Part shown: positions 53,210 through 62,171 of the stretch, one piece after another
Layout of the letters: each line of letters starts with the position of its first letter
Numbering within the stretch: the stretch's first letter is position 1
NCBI GenBank assembly: GCA_040387375.1
Contig: JAZKDW010000003.1
Span: forward strand, 1-64,000
From: JAZKDW01 sp040387375
GTDB taxonomy: Bacteria > Pseudomonadota > Gammaproteobacteria > Burkholderiales > Burkholderiaceae_D
Direction: 5' to 3'
Length of the DNA: 64,000 nucleotides
Notes under the pieces: generated by a model
What the model saw: the letters and a program-made list of their open reading frames with translations, nothing else
What the model was told of the DNA's origin: nothing
Database searches by the model: none
Translations under genes and position numbers: made by a program

Positions 53210-53701
53210 ATGGCAAACCAGAATCCCGCTACCAAATCCGTCACGATCGAGAACCTCGAAGCCGCTTTTGCCGGTGAGTCGATGGCGCACATCAAGTACC
53301 GTTATTTTGCAAAACTGGCACGCGCAGCCGGGGATGAAGATGTTGCAAAAATTTTTGAAGACACCGCCGAGCAGGAAATCATGCATGCATTCGGCCATCT
53401 TGACCTGCTGTATCCGAAAGCGCAATTGACACCTGCGAAGTCGCTCGAAATCGCGATCGAAGGCGAAACATATGAATACACCGAAATGTATCCGAAGTTC
53501 CGCCACCTCGCCGTTGAAGAAGGCAACCAGGCTGCGGTCGCGGAATATGACGAGCAGATCGCCGAATCGAAGGAGCATGCCGCCAATTTCAAGCGCACGC
53601 TGGAAATCGCCGCCAAGCGTTTTGCCGCATTGGCAAAAGTCGAAGAGCGCCATGCCAATCACTATCGCGCCGCGCTCGCCAAAACGACAGCGCAGGCATA
53701 A
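53210..53701 (+). CDS. Rubrerythrin (diiron domain only)
   Basis: A 163-aa ferritin-like diiron protein that reduces hydrogen peroxide. Ligand motifs are in FAGESMAHIKYRYF, TAEQEIMHAFGH, AVEEGNQAAVAEYDEQ and KVEERHANHYRAAL. It lacks the C-terminal rubredoxin domain of classical rubrerythrin. That function is encoded by the next gene. CAGGAGAG precedes the ATG. The AT-rich upstream region has an inverted repeat GCTATC/GATAGC (53137-53169) that could be an operator. Confidence 0.9.
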   Translation: MANQNPATKSVTIENLEAAFAGESMAHIKYRYFAKLARAAGDEDVAKIFEDTAEQEIMHAFGHLDLLYPKAQLTPAKSLEIAIEGETYEYTEMYPKFRHLAVEEGNQAAVAEYDEQIAESKEHAANFKRTLEIAAKRFAALAKVEERHANHYRAALAKTTAQA

Positions 53702-53749
53702 GCAGATACCGCCGATCACAACCAACATCATTAAAACAGGATAAATAAC

Positions 53750-53914
53750 ATGAAAACTTATCAATGCATCGTTTGCGGTTTTGTCTATGACGAGTCAGTC
53801 GGATTGCCTGAAGAAGGCATCGCAGCCGGCACCAGATGGGATGACATACCTGCCGACTGGGAATGCCCGGATTGCGGCGTGGCCAAGGCTGATTTCGAGA
53901 TGGTTGAAATCTAA
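53750..53914 (+). CDS. Rubredoxin
   Basis: A 54-aa iron-only electron carrier too short for many gene finders. It has the two rubredoxin knuckles CIVCGFVYDE and CPDCGVAKADFE and the family core LPEEGIAAGTRWDDIPADW. It lies 48 bases after rubrerythrin and 76 bases before a rubredoxin reductase-like gene, so it should link the two. AACAGGA upstream is a reasonable ribosome site. Confidence 0.95.
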   Translation: MKTYQCIVCGFVYDESVGLPEEGIAAGTRWDDIPADWECPDCGVAKADFEMVEI

Positions 53915-53990
53915 GATCGACTCGTTGCGCGGACGGAGGCGGCTAGCCCTCGTCTGCCGCAACAGGTTTTGAACACGAACAGGATTGCAC

Positions 53991-55193
53991 ATGAAACCGA
54001 TCATCATCATCGGCGCCGGACTCGCGGGCTACACGGTAGCGCGGGAACTGCGCAAGCTCGACAAGACCATGCCGCTGACCATCGTTACAGCCGATGATGG
54101 CGGTTTTTATTCAAAGCCCATGCTGTCCAATGCCTTTGCCCAAAACAAGCTGGCGGCGCAACTGGTGACCCAGACCGCGGCGCAATTGAGCACGCAGCTC
54201 GACGCGCAGATCCTGGCCCGCACCCATGTACAACGCATCGACGGCGCCAACAAAACGATAGACACCAGCGCCGGCATCCTGGAATACGAAAAAGTGGTGA
54301 TTGCCGTCGGCGCGCAGCCGATTCGGCTGGCAATCGGCGGCGATGCCGCCGACCAGGTACTGTCAGTCAATCACGTCGACGATTACGCGGCATTCCGCGC
54401 CAGGATCGCGCTGATGCCCACTGCAATGCCGGTACGTATCGCCATCCTTGGCGCTGGCCTGATCGGATGCGAATTCGCCGACGATCTTGCCGGTGCGGGC
54501 CATGCGGTAACGCTGATCGATCCCAATCCGCTGCCATTGTCCGCGCTCGCCGCGCCGGCGTTATCGGCAGGTTTGCATGCGGCGCTGAAAGCGCGCGGTG
54601 TCGGCCTGCGTCTCGCCACCACTGCAGTGCGCATAGACCGCCGCGACCATGGACTTGAGGTCACGCTTGCGGACGGCAATACCTTCGAGACAGATATCGT
54701 ATTGTCTGCAGTCGGCCTGCGCGCCGATCTCACGGTCGCGCTTGCATCGCAACTGGCCACCGGCCGCGGCATCATCGTCGACGCCACCGGGCAAACCAGC
54801 ACATCCGGTATCTATGCATTGGGCGACTGTGCCGAATACACGGTCGAGGGCGGCACACGCACCCTGCCCTATATCGCGCCGCTGATGACCGCGGCGCGTG
54901 CGATCGCCCGCACGCTGACCGGTCAGGTCACGGCAATCGACCTGAAACCGGCGCCGGTCATCGTCAAGACGCCATCCTATCCGCTGGCATTGGTGCCGCC
55001 TCCGATGCACGCGATCGCCACCGGATCGTGGCAGCAAGAGAGTCAGGGTGCACGCATGGTCTGCCGCTTTGTTGATGAGCACGGTGTGATGCTGGGTTTT
55101 GGTGTCGCCCCGCAGGAAGCGGGTGTGCGCCAGCTTTTACTGGCCGGACTTGGCACACGGCTCGCGGTCGACCCCGCAGGCATAACTGCCTGA
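53991..55193 (+). CDS. Rubredoxin reductase-like FAD/NAD oxidoreductase
   Basis: A 400-aa flavoprotein with two dinucleotide folds: FAD at IIIIGAGLAGYTVARELRKLDK and NAD at RIAILGAGLIGCEFADDLAGAG. ATG-type motifs follow, and GIYALGDCAEY binds FAD. It matches AlkT/RubB-like rubredoxin-NAD reductases. Following rubrerythrin and rubredoxin, it completes an NADH-to-peroxide chain. AGGA lies six bases before the ATG. A TTG two codons upstream is less likely. Confidence 0.87.
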   Translation: MKPIIIIGAGLAGYTVARELRKLDKTMPLTIVTADDGGFYSKPMLSNAFAQNKLAAQLVTQTAAQLSTQLDAQILARTHVQRIDGANKTIDTSAGILEYEKVVIAVGAQPIRLAIGGDAADQVLSVNHVDDYAAFRARIALMPTAMPVRIAILGAGLIGCEFADDLAGAGHAVTLIDPNPLPLSALAAPALSAGLHAALKARGVGLRLATTAVRIDRRDHGLEVTLADGNTFETDIVLSAVGLRADLTVALASQLATGRGIIVDATGQTSTSGIYALGDCAEYTVEGGTRTLPYIAPLMTAARAIARTLTGQVTAIDLKPAPVIVKTPSYPLALVPPPMHAIATGSWQQESQGARMVCRFVDEHGVMLGFGVAPQEAGVRQLLLAGLGTRLAVDPAGITA

Positions 55194-55266
55194 AACCCCG
55201 CACGCCGATCATTGCAAGGCGCCGGGAAAACGGCATCCCGGCTGCGCCGTTCTGTACAATTACGGC

Positions 55267-56235
55267 ATGCCGTCTGAATTCGAACTGATCGCCCGCTACT
55301 TCATGCGCCCTTCGCGTCACGCCAGCCGTGTGGCATTGGGCATCGGCGACGATTGTGCGTTGCTCTCGCCGTCTCCCGGCATGCAGATGGCAATTTCTTC
55401 CGACATGCTGGTTGAGGGGCGGCATTTTTTCCCCGGAGCCGATCCAGTCAAACTGGGACACAAGTGCCTGGCCGTCAACTTGTCCGATCTTGCGGCGATG
55501 GGCGCACAACCGGTCGCCTTTACGCTGGCGCTGGCGCTGCCGGACGCAGAGGACGAATGGCTTGCGGCGTTCTCGAAAGGTTTGTTCAGCCTGGCCGATG
55601 CGCATGCATGTGAGCTGATCGGCGGCGACACCACCAGAGGACCGCTGAACATCTGCATCACGATTTTCGGCGAACTTCCCGCGGGGCAGGCGTTGCGCCG
55701 TGACGCGGCACAAGCCGGTGACGACATCTGGATTTCCGGAACACTGGGCGACGCCCGCCTGGCCCTCGCCGGTTTGCGCGGCGAAGTTGACCTCGACAAT
55801 AAAACGCTCGACGCGGCGGCCATACGCCTGCATCAACCACTGCCACGGGTCGCATTGGGACTCGCCTTGCGTGGCCTGGCGCATGCCGCGATTGACATTT
55901 CAGATGGCCTGATCGGTGATCTCGGTCACATCCTCCAGCGTTCAAACGCCGGTGCGTCGCTCAAGGTCGACGCGCTGCCGGCAGGTGCGATGCTGGCAAG
56001 CCAGGCAACTGACATGCGGCGCCGTTTTGCGCTTGCGGGCGGCGACGATTATGAGCTGTGTTTCACCGCCCCCGTATCGGCCAGGCAAGCCGTCGCGGCC
56101 GCGGCAATTCGTGCCGCGACGCCGGTCACCCGCGTCGGACGCATTGAGGCCGCGAGCGGCTTGCGCCTGATCGATGCGGCCGGCGAAACGATTGATTTAC
56201 CGGTGACTTCTTTCGATCATTTCACTTCACCATGA
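55267..56235 (+). CDS. thiL: Thiamine-monophosphate kinase
   Basis: A 322-aa kinase making thiamine diphosphate, the final step of cofactor synthesis. Segments are GIGDDCALLSPSPG, SSDMLVEGRHFF, HKCLAVNLSDLAAMGAQP (substrate loop), IGGDTTRGPLNI and AIDISDGLIGDLGHI. Length is normal. It overlaps pgpA by four bases. Confidence 0.95.
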   Translation: MPSEFELIARYFMRPSRHASRVALGIGDDCALLSPSPGMQMAISSDMLVEGRHFFPGADPVKLGHKCLAVNLSDLAAMGAQPVAFTLALALPDAEDEWLAAFSKGLFSLADAHACELIGGDTTRGPLNICITIFGELPAGQALRRDAAQAGDDIWISGTLGDARLALAGLRGEVDLDNKTLDAAAIRLHQPLPRVALGLALRGLAHAAIDISDGLIGDLGHILQRSNAGASLKVDALPAGAMLASQATDMRRRFALAGGDDYELCFTAPVSARQAVAAAAIRAATPVTRVGRIEAASGLRLIDAAGETIDLPVTSFDHFTSP

Positions 56236-56756
56236 CCACACTCGAACGCGGGCAAACTTCATTGATAAAAAAGCCTGACATGCGTTTCATGATGTCGCAT
56301 CCCGCGCATATGATCGCGCAGGGTTTCGGCAGCGGCTTGTCGAGAATCATGCCCGGCACCGCCGGCACCCTGCTCGGATGGCTGTCGTTCATTTATTTGT
56401 CGTCACGCTGGCCGGCATTATTTACTTCTTTGAACTGGATCATCATTATCGCCGCCGGATTTGGGATCGGCATCTGGGCCTGCGAAAAAACCGGAAAGGA
56501 CCTTGGTATCGCCGATCACGGCAGCATGGTGTGGGATGAAATTATCGCGTTCTGGCTGGTGCTGGTATTCGTGATGCCGGCGGGATTCTGGACCCAATTA
56601 TGGGCATTCATCCTGTTCCGGTTTTTCGACATGGTAAAACCGGCGCCAATCGATTATCTGGACCGCCGCCTCAAAGGCGGTTTTGGTGTCATGGCCGACG
56701 ATATCATGGCAGCCTTTTATGGTCTGCTGGTGTTCGCTCTCTGGCGCGTGATCTGA
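56232..56756 (+). CDS. pgpA: Phosphatidylglycerophosphatase A
   Basis: A 174-aa inner-membrane phosphatase forming phosphatidylglycerol. GFGSGLSRIMPGTAGTLLGW opens the family domain, followed by DHGSMVWDEIIAFW with the acidic residues and RFFDMVKPAPIDYLDRRLKGGFGVMADD. About four hydrophobic segments are present. It is translationally coupled to thiL (ATGA). In relatives pncC and pyrF usually follow directly. Here about 1.7 kb of other sequence intervenes. Confidence 0.94.
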   Translation: MTTLERGQTSLIKKPDMRFMMSHPAHMIAQGFGSGLSRIMPGTAGTLLGWLSFIYLSSRWPALFTSLNWIIIIAAGFGIGIWACEKTGKDLGIADHGSMVWDEIIAFWLVLVFVMPAGFWTQLWAFILFRFFDMVKPAPIDYLDRRLKGGFGVMADDIMAAFYGLLVFALWRVI

Positions 56757-56812
56757 TTCCTATTCGTCTGTGCGTTGTGCGGCTGTCAAGCATGACAGTC
56801 ATGTCTCCGCCT

Positions 56813-57100
56813 TCAAGACCTCGGTTCGCTCCGGTCGTCCGGAACCGGCTTTGGTTTCCCGTTCGTTTTGGGCGTAAATCGCCGCACCAGAATTACACCG
56901 CCGCACGCCAGGCCAAGCAGCACCACCACAACCGATATGATGGTTCCCGCAGTGGCAGCCGGCTCCGCAACCATGATCTTGCCTTGCACTGCGCTGTTAA
57001 CAACAGCCGGCGCTTTTTTTTGCGAGGCAGCAAGAGCCGGGACGGAGTGTCCGAGCGATAGCGCTGTCATGAGAATCAAAGCTGAAGTGGTGCGTTTCAT
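56813..57100 (-). CDS. Small exported single-membrane-span protein, unknown
   Basis: A 95-aa protein with a signal peptide (MKRTTSALILMTALSLGHSVPALAAS), a short Ala/Val-rich stretch, one membrane helix (IISVVVVLLGLACGGVILV) and a basic, proline-rich tail. No family is recognised. It overlaps the larger membrane protein gene by four bases (ATGA), so the two probably act together. Confidence 0.6.
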   Translation of the reverse strand: MKRTTSALILMTALSLGHSVPALAASQKKAPAVVNSAVQGKIMVAEPAATAGTIISVVVVLLGLACGGVILVRRFTPKTNGKPKPVPDDRSEPRS

Positions 57101-57894
57101 GACCCGGATACCTCACCTGTCCCAATGAGGCGACTATCGACGTATTTGTCGACGACCACCTCATTGCTTTTGTACAGCTCGCGATCGGATACACACACTG
57201 CAAATACCCGATGCCTGACTAGTTGCGCACGGGGCTGTGCGCCGGACGATATGCGTTTGCCAGTTTTGCGGAACATTTTTTTATCCCTGATGATTTCATT
57301 AAAATGGTTAAAAGATTGGTGGTTAGCCGATACGGCACCACATTTGACTTTGTTCAGGACAGCGATGAAGGCAAGTACACAACCCAGTGTGAAAATCAGT
57401 GCCGCTCCCTCGATCGACACAAGCGGGTGAACAGGAGGACTGGCTTGTAGTTTCTGCAGCAGTCCGGACGACAAACCCGTAGTGACCAAATAGACTGCCA
57501 GCGCCATCAAGAAAATCTTGATGCGTTTTTTGATTAGCCAGGATCCGGACACCTGCCTGAAGGCCAATGCCGACCTGGTGTGACCAGGCTCGTGCTTGTG
57601 CGGAAAAGGTGTGAAAACAGCGTGTAGTGCATTTACCGCTATCGCAATGGCTAGCAGGAAAACGAAGAATGGGACCAACACATCGGTGATGTTCAGCGAT
57701 ACGCCGTTCGTCCATGTCATTACATGAGCGGATTCAAATTCGACCGAATGCCCTTGCCAGAATTTGCCGTGCCGTCCCTGTAGCACGCGCTCGGCGATGA
57801 ACCAGCCCGCAACACTGGTAACCATCGCGAAGATGGCGAAGATCGCCATCATGGGTAGGGCCGCTCCACCGCCATTTTTTCCGTGCCTGATCAT
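57097..57894 (-). CDS. Multi-spanning membrane protein, unknown
   Basis: A 265-aa protein with four to five hydrophobic segments (about residues 9-31, 72-92, 124-146, 162-184) and a cytoplasmic C-terminal part of about 80 residues rich in Lys, Arg and Val. The His-containing stretch FTPFPHKHEPGH follows helix 2. The ATG at 57894 has AAAGG upstream. A GTG 36 bases earlier has none. I recognise no family. It lies in the insert separating pgpA from pncC. Confidence 0.6.
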   Translation of the reverse strand: MIRHGKNGGGAALPMMAIFAIFAMVTSVAGWFIAERVLQGRHGKFWQGHSVEFESAHVMTWTNGVSLNITDVLVPFFVFLLAIAIAVNALHAVFTPFPHKHEPGHTRSALAFRQVSGSWLIKKRIKIFLMALAVYLVTTGLSSGLLQKLQASPPVHPLVSIEGAALIFTLGCVLAFIAVLNKVKCGAVSANHQSFNHFNEIIRDKKMFRKTGKRISSGAQPRAQLVRHRVFAVCVSDRELYKSNEVVVDKYVDSRLIGTGEVSGS

Positions 57895-58120
57895 TCCGCG
57901 AAGACCTTTTTTGTGAATACATCTGCACACACAAAGCTTTGTATTAGGGAGGTGCGTGGATCACCTTCTTCTGAACATTCGGTAAGAGGTAATTTAAATA
58001 GTAATAAGACAATATTTTGATTGTAAATAAGACAATAAACAAAGGGAATCAAAAAATTGCTAATTACATAAAATTTCTGCTTTATTGTTTAAGGGAAAGC
58101 TTTTTATGAGGAGGCTTGTA

Positions 58121-58207
58121 ATGCATGAAACGCGCACACGAGACCGGGTGACAAGTCTCTTTTTCACTCTTTGCAAGGTGGAAAATACAATCTCCACAGC
58201 ATGCTGA
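58121..58207 (+). CDS. Possible 28-aa small protein
   Basis: The frame MHETRTRDRVTSLFFTLC... starts six bases after a perfect AGGAGG (58109-58114). It has no family. The AT-rich bases before it (57931-58120) include the direct repeat AATAAGACAAT twice and look like a promoter region. Coding status rests only on the ribosome site. Confidence 0.35.
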   Translation: MHETRTRDRVTSLFFTLCKVENTISTAC

Positions 58208-58449
58208 AAGGCTGGCAGAGAAGTGCGCGCAAATACAATCTGGCCGCAAATATTGAGTGTTTAATATGCAACAAAGCGGGGGGCATCAAACGCCACGAAA
58301 GGTCGCGGGCAGCAACGTATGAATGCAAAAGCGGGGATATTGAAAACGATGTTGAGGGATGGGCACCGAGTGGTAAAGTAACGACGTTCCTCCATCAAAA
58401 CGGGACGAGCAAGCATTTCCCAATGAAGAAATTGAACATCAAACCTTGA
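58201..58449 (+). CDS. Doubtful small ORF, possible CxxC protein
   Basis: An 82-aa frame starting with the ATG that overlaps the stop of the 28-aa frame. It contains IECLICNKAGGIKRHERS, which could bind metal, but lacks a ribosome site of its own and any family resemblance. Composition is low in GC. It may be remnant sequence of the insert. Confidence 0.25.
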   Translation: MLKGWQRSARKYNLAANIECLICNKAGGIKRHERSRAATYECKSGDIENDVEGWAPSGKVTTFLHQNGTSKHFPMKKLNIKP

Positions 58450-58469
58450 ATATCAGGAGCATGAACGCG

Positions 58470-58955
58470 ATGGAAGACATCATTGATTTGGCGGCGCGCG
58501 CCGGCAGCGTACTACAAAAAAAGAACTGGTTCCTCGCCACCGCTGAATCCTGCACCGGTGGCGGTGTCGGTCAGGCAGTTACTGAAATTGCTGGCTCGTC
58601 CGATTGGTACGACTGCGGTTTCATCACCTATTCGAATGCATCAAAATCCGAACTGCTTGACGTCCCGGCGGCACTGATAGCCCAGCATGGCACGGTGAGC
58701 GAGGAAATTGCCGCAGCCATGGCGGAAGGTGCGCTTGCCAACAGCAATGCGCACGTCACGATATCCACCACGGGTATTGCGGGTCCGGGCGGCGCCGTTG
58801 CCGGCAAGCCGGTGGGCACAGTCTGCTTCGGATGGGCTACAAAAGACGGGACACATACGGAACGCCTGGTGTTCAGTGGCGACCGCCGCTCGGTGCGCGA
58901 ACAAACCGTGGCGCATGCGTTGCAAGGTTTGATACGGTTTATTGAACAGCATTAA
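58470..58955 (+). CDS. pncC: NMN amidohydrolase (CinA C-terminal family)
   Basis: A 161-aa stand-alone CinA C-terminal domain that deamidates nicotinamide mononucleotide. Motifs are ATAESCTGGGVGQAVTEIAGSS, FITYSNASKSELLDV, HGTVSEEIAAAMAEGA, STTGIAGPGGAVAGKPVGTVCFGW and FSGDRRSVREQTV. AGGAG ends ten bases before the ATG at 58470. An ATG at 58461 would place it too close, and a TTG at 58446 lies upstream of it. Confidence 0.93.
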   Translation: MEDIIDLAARAGSVLQKKNWFLATAESCTGGGVGQAVTEIAGSSDWYDCGFITYSNASKSELLDVPAALIAQHGTVSEEIAAAMAEGALANSNAHVTISTTGIAGPGGAVAGKPVGTVCFGWATKDGTHTERLVFSGDRRSVREQTVAHALQGLIRFIEQH

Positions 58956-59056
58956 TGGGCGCATGAATCCCATCCCGCTCCGTCACATGCGCTTCTGGAC
59001 CGGGATGGGCAGGACACCTGGAATGCCCGAATCCTTCCGGGCTTGATCTTAGTCGT

Positions 59057-59887
59057 TCAGCACGAAATGAACTGGTTGATCGCATCGCGTGTTTGCAGCG
59101 CGACGCGTCGTGCGGCCTGTGCAAAATCCTCGCCTGCGGCCTCATCCGCCTTCGCATACAGAATCGCCCGCGATGAATTGATCATCATCCCTTTTCCGCT
59201 TGCCGTTCTGCCCGCTTTTACGGTCGCCTCGATATCGCCTCCTTGTGCGCCTATCCCTGGCACCAGCAACGGCATCTCGCCAACAATTGCACGAACCTGC
59301 GCCAATTCATGCGGGAACGTGGCGCCGAGAACCAATCCGCACTGGCCATTGGTATTCCATTTTTCGGCGACCAGTTGCGCGACATGCTGATACAGCGGTT
59401 TTCCCTCAACCGGCAGGAATTGCAGGTCGGAGCCGCCCGGATTCGAGGTGCGGCAAAGAATGATCGAACCGCGCTCTTTCCATTCCAGATAAGGAGCGAC
59501 GGAGTCGAATCCCATGTACGGATTCAGCGTCACCGCATCGGCGTCATAACGTTCGAATGCTTCCCGCGCATACTGCTCGGCGGTGGCACCAATGTCGCCG
59601 CGCTTGGCGTCGAGCACGATTGGAATATGCGGATATTGCGCCCGCAAATAAGCACAGATCGCCTCGAGCTGATCTTCGGCGCGCAATGCCGCAAAGTAGG
59701 CGATCTGCGGCTTGAAGCTGCAGACCGTATCGGCGGTGGCGTCGATGACGGCCTTGCAAAATGTGAAAATTGCATCCGGCTCGCCTTGCAGGTGCGCGGG
59801 GAATTTGCCGAGGTCCGGATCCAGGCCGACGCATAGCATGGAATTGTTCCTGGACCAGGCGGCAGATAATTTTTCAATGAAGGTCAC
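59057..59887 (-). CDS. pyrF: Orotidine 5'-phosphate decarboxylase
   Basis: A 276-aa decarboxylase of the long (type 2) class, making UMP. Motifs include LCVGLDPDLGKFP, the catalytic DAKRGDIGATAEQYA, TLNPYMGFDSV and MPLLVPGIGAQGGD. The likely start is GTG at 59887 (VTFIEKLSAAW). The frame runs 40 codons further upstream without family resemblance. It is convergent with pncC. Confidence 0.93.
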   Translation of the reverse strand: MTFIEKLSAAWSRNNSMLCVGLDPDLGKFPAHLQGEPDAIFTFCKAVIDATADTVCSFKPQIAYFAALRAEDQLEAICAYLRAQYPHIPIVLDAKRGDIGATAEQYAREAFERYDADAVTLNPYMGFDSVAPYLEWKERGSIILCRTSNPGGSDLQFLPVEGKPLYQHVAQLVAEKWNTNGQCGLVLGATFPHELAQVRAIVGEMPLLVPGIGAQGGDIEATVKAGRTASGKGMMINSSRAILYAKADEAAGEDFAQAARRVALQTRDAINQFISC

Positions 59888-60148
59888 GGCGATAATCTCA
59901 AGGTAAAGTGTTTCGGTCCTGCATATTGTAACGTGCCGTGCTATCGTTCTGGCATGACTTCGGTTTGCCGATCGGATTTCCCCGCCGCGCCAGGCGCCAC
60001 ACCGCATTGGCAGTGGTTCTCACGTGAGCGTGGTGGTGTTGAAATGCCGCATGATCGGCCCCACTTGTTTTTACCAATCACAGAGACAGAGCGGCGTCCG
60101 GCCCGGTAGTTTTTGCCTGTTCAACTTACAATATTCAAGAGGAAAACA

Positions 60149-60745
60149 ATGATGAAAAAATGGCTGAAATGGAGTGCAATTGCTTTCTTTGCGTCGATGT
60201 TAAGTGCTTGCGGATATAACGACTTCCAGTCGAAAGATGAAAACACCAAGGCCGCATGGGGTGAAGTGGTGAATCAGTATCAACGCCGCGCCGATCTGAT
60301 TCCGAACCTGGTCAATACCGTGAAGGGATACGCATCGCACGAAAGGGAAACACTGGAAGCCGTCACGAAGGCGCGCGCCTCCGCCACCAGTTTCCAGATC
60401 ACGCCGGAGGTGCTGAACAACCCGCAGGCGTTTCAGAAATTCCAGCAAGTGCAAGGGGAGCTGTCATCGGCTCTGTCGCGGCTGATGGTCGTCGCCGAAA
60501 AATATCCGGACCTGAAAGCGGACGCGAGTTTTCGCGATCTGCAGTCGCAGCTTGAAGGCACCGAAAACCGCATCACGGTGGCGCGCCAGCGTTATATCGT
60601 GGCGGTGCAGGAGTACAACGTCCTGGCACGCAGCTTCCCGACCAACCTGACCGCAATGATGTTCAATTATGAAGTCAAACCCTCATTCACCGTCGAGAAT
60701 GAAAAGGCGATTTCCAATGCGCCCGCGGTCAACTTCGGCAAATAA
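60149..60745 (+). CDS. lemA: LemA family lipoprotein
   Basis: A 198-aa protein with a lipobox (MLSACG at about residues 19-24) and the LemA helical body (NQYQRRADLIPNLVNTVKGYASHERETLEAVTKARA; NRITVARQRYIVAVQEYN). AGAGG precedes tandem ATGs at 60149 and 60152. The function is unknown in detail. LemA proteins commonly pair with TPM-domain proteins, as here. Confidence 0.93.
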   Translation: MMKKWLKWSAIAFFASMLSACGYNDFQSKDENTKAAWGEVVNQYQRRADLIPNLVNTVKGYASHERETLEAVTKARASATSFQITPEVLNNPQAFQKFQQVQGELSSALSRLMVVAEKYPDLKADASFRDLQSQLEGTENRITVARQRYIVAVQEYNVLARSFPTNLTAMMFNYEVKPSFTVENEKAISNAPAVNFGK

Positions 60746-60760
60746 GCGGAGCGGCAGACA

Positions 60761-61564
60761 ATGAGCATCTTGCGTTACCTGCTCGGTGTGCTGCTGGCGC
60801 TGGCCTGTACGCTTGCCTTTGCACAGACCTTCGCGCCTGTTCCGCCGCTGCAATCGCATGTGACGGATACGGCCGGCATGTTAAATCCGGCACAGCGCAC
60901 CGCGCTGGAAAACGTGCTCACCGAATACGAGACGCGCACTGGCAGCCAGATCGCCGTCGTGCTGGTAGGCAGTACCGCGCCGGAAGCGATCGAACAATAC
61001 AGTATCCGGGTCGCCGATGCATGGAAACTGGGGCGCAAAGGTGTTGACGATGGTGTGATCCTGCTGGTTGCGAAAGACAATCCCGCATCGCTGCGGCGGC
61101 TGCGCATCGAAGCCGGCCGCGGTGTGCAGGGAACGCTGACTGACGCACAATCGAAGCGCATCCTGCAAGACATCATCGCGCCGCATTTCCGGCAAAATGA
61201 TTTTTACGGCGGCCTGGTCGCGGGTGTTTCGGCGATCACCAGCCTGCTCGATCAGGAACATCTTCCCGCACCCGCCAGGCAGGCTGGCGCTCAGCAGGAA
61301 GAAGACTGGCTTGGGGGGCTTCTTCCGTTTCTTTTCATCGGCGTGATGCTGGTGGGCGCGATGATGTCGCGCCGGCGCGGATCACGCAATGCGCTCACCA
61401 GCAACAACTGGGGCCGTACGGCAGGCATCATCCTGGGCAGCGGCATCGGCAGCGGCATGGGCAGGCATGGCGGCTTCGGTGGCGGCGGCTTCGGCGGTGG
61501 CGGTGGCGGATTTTCGGGCGGCGGTGGTGGATTTGATGGCGGCGGCGCCTCGGGGAACTGGTAA
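60761..61564 (+). CDS. TPM-domain membrane protein with Gly-rich tail (YgcG-like)
   Basis: A 267-aa protein with a signal peptide (ending LAFAQ), a periplasmic TPM domain (residues 30-165; VTDTAGMLNPAQRTALENVL, GSQIAVVLVG, GRGVQGTLTD), a membrane helix near 190 and a C-terminal Gly-rich tail (GGGGFGGGGGGFSGG) after a short basic loop. It is the second gene of the lemA operon and overlaps the next gene by one base. Confidence 0.92.
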   Translation: MSILRYLLGVLLALACTLAFAQTFAPVPPLQSHVTDTAGMLNPAQRTALENVLTEYETRTGSQIAVVLVGSTAPEAIEQYSIRVADAWKLGRKGVDDGVILLVAKDNPASLRRLRIEAGRGVQGTLTDAQSKRILQDIIAPHFRQNDFYGGLVAGVSAITSLLDQEHLPAPARQAGAQQEEDWLGGLLPFLFIGVMLVGAMMSRRRGSRNALTSNNWGRTAGIILGSGIGSGMGRHGGFGGGGFGGGGGGFSGGGGGFDGGGASGNW

Positions 61565-62064
61565 TGAACACATTGCGACGCATGCTGCGTCATCTCTTTA
61601 CAACGACAGCGGATGGGCGGCGCGCATTTCCACCGGCCGCGCTCAAAGCCATTCAGGCTGCGATCGCCAGCGGCGAGGCCATGCATCGTGCGGAAGTGCG
61701 CCTGATCGTCGAACCCGCGCTGTCCTTGCAGGACGTTCTGAGAGGCGAGACGTCGCGCGAACGGGCGCGGGAATTATTCACGCAATATCGGATCTGGGAT
61801 ACCGAAGAAAATAGCGGCGTACTGATTTATATCAATCTGGCGGACCACAAGGTCGAGATCATCGCCGACCGCACGATCGGCCGCCTGGTCAGTGCAGCGG
61901 ACTGGCAGGCAGTGTGTCTTACGATGACCAAAGATTTCGCACGCGGTGCGTACCAGGAAAGTGTTCTTGCCGCACTCGATCAGCTGAATTCATTGCTGCA
62001 GTCGCATTTACCTGCGGATGGCGCGCGCGAGAATCAATTGTCGAACCGTCCGATCATCCTTTGA
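61564..62064 (+). CDS. Second TPM-domain protein
   Basis: A 166-aa TPM-domain protein without signal peptide or glycine tail. The domain shows AFPPAALKAIQAAIASGE, EENSGVLIYINLADHKVEIIADRTIG and QAVCLTMTKDFARGAYQESVL. It is coupled to the preceding gene (TAATG) and closes the lemA-tpm-tpm operon. Its function is unknown, presumably in envelope maintenance. Confidence 0.9.
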   Translation: MNTLRRMLRHLFTTTADGRRAFPPAALKAIQAAIASGEAMHRAEVRLIVEPALSLQDVLRGETSRERARELFTQYRIWDTEENSGVLIYINLADHKVEIIADRTIGRLVSAADWQAVCLTMTKDFARGAYQESVLAALDQLNSLLQSHLPADGARENQLSNRPIIL

Positions 62065-62171
62065 CAAGGGCAGACGGCGCACTATTCTTTCCGGTCGGCT
62101 AGCCGGCAAGCTGTGCATGCGCTCGACATTACGCGACCCGCTCCCTCGACCCCGTGTTGCGGATGGTGACT

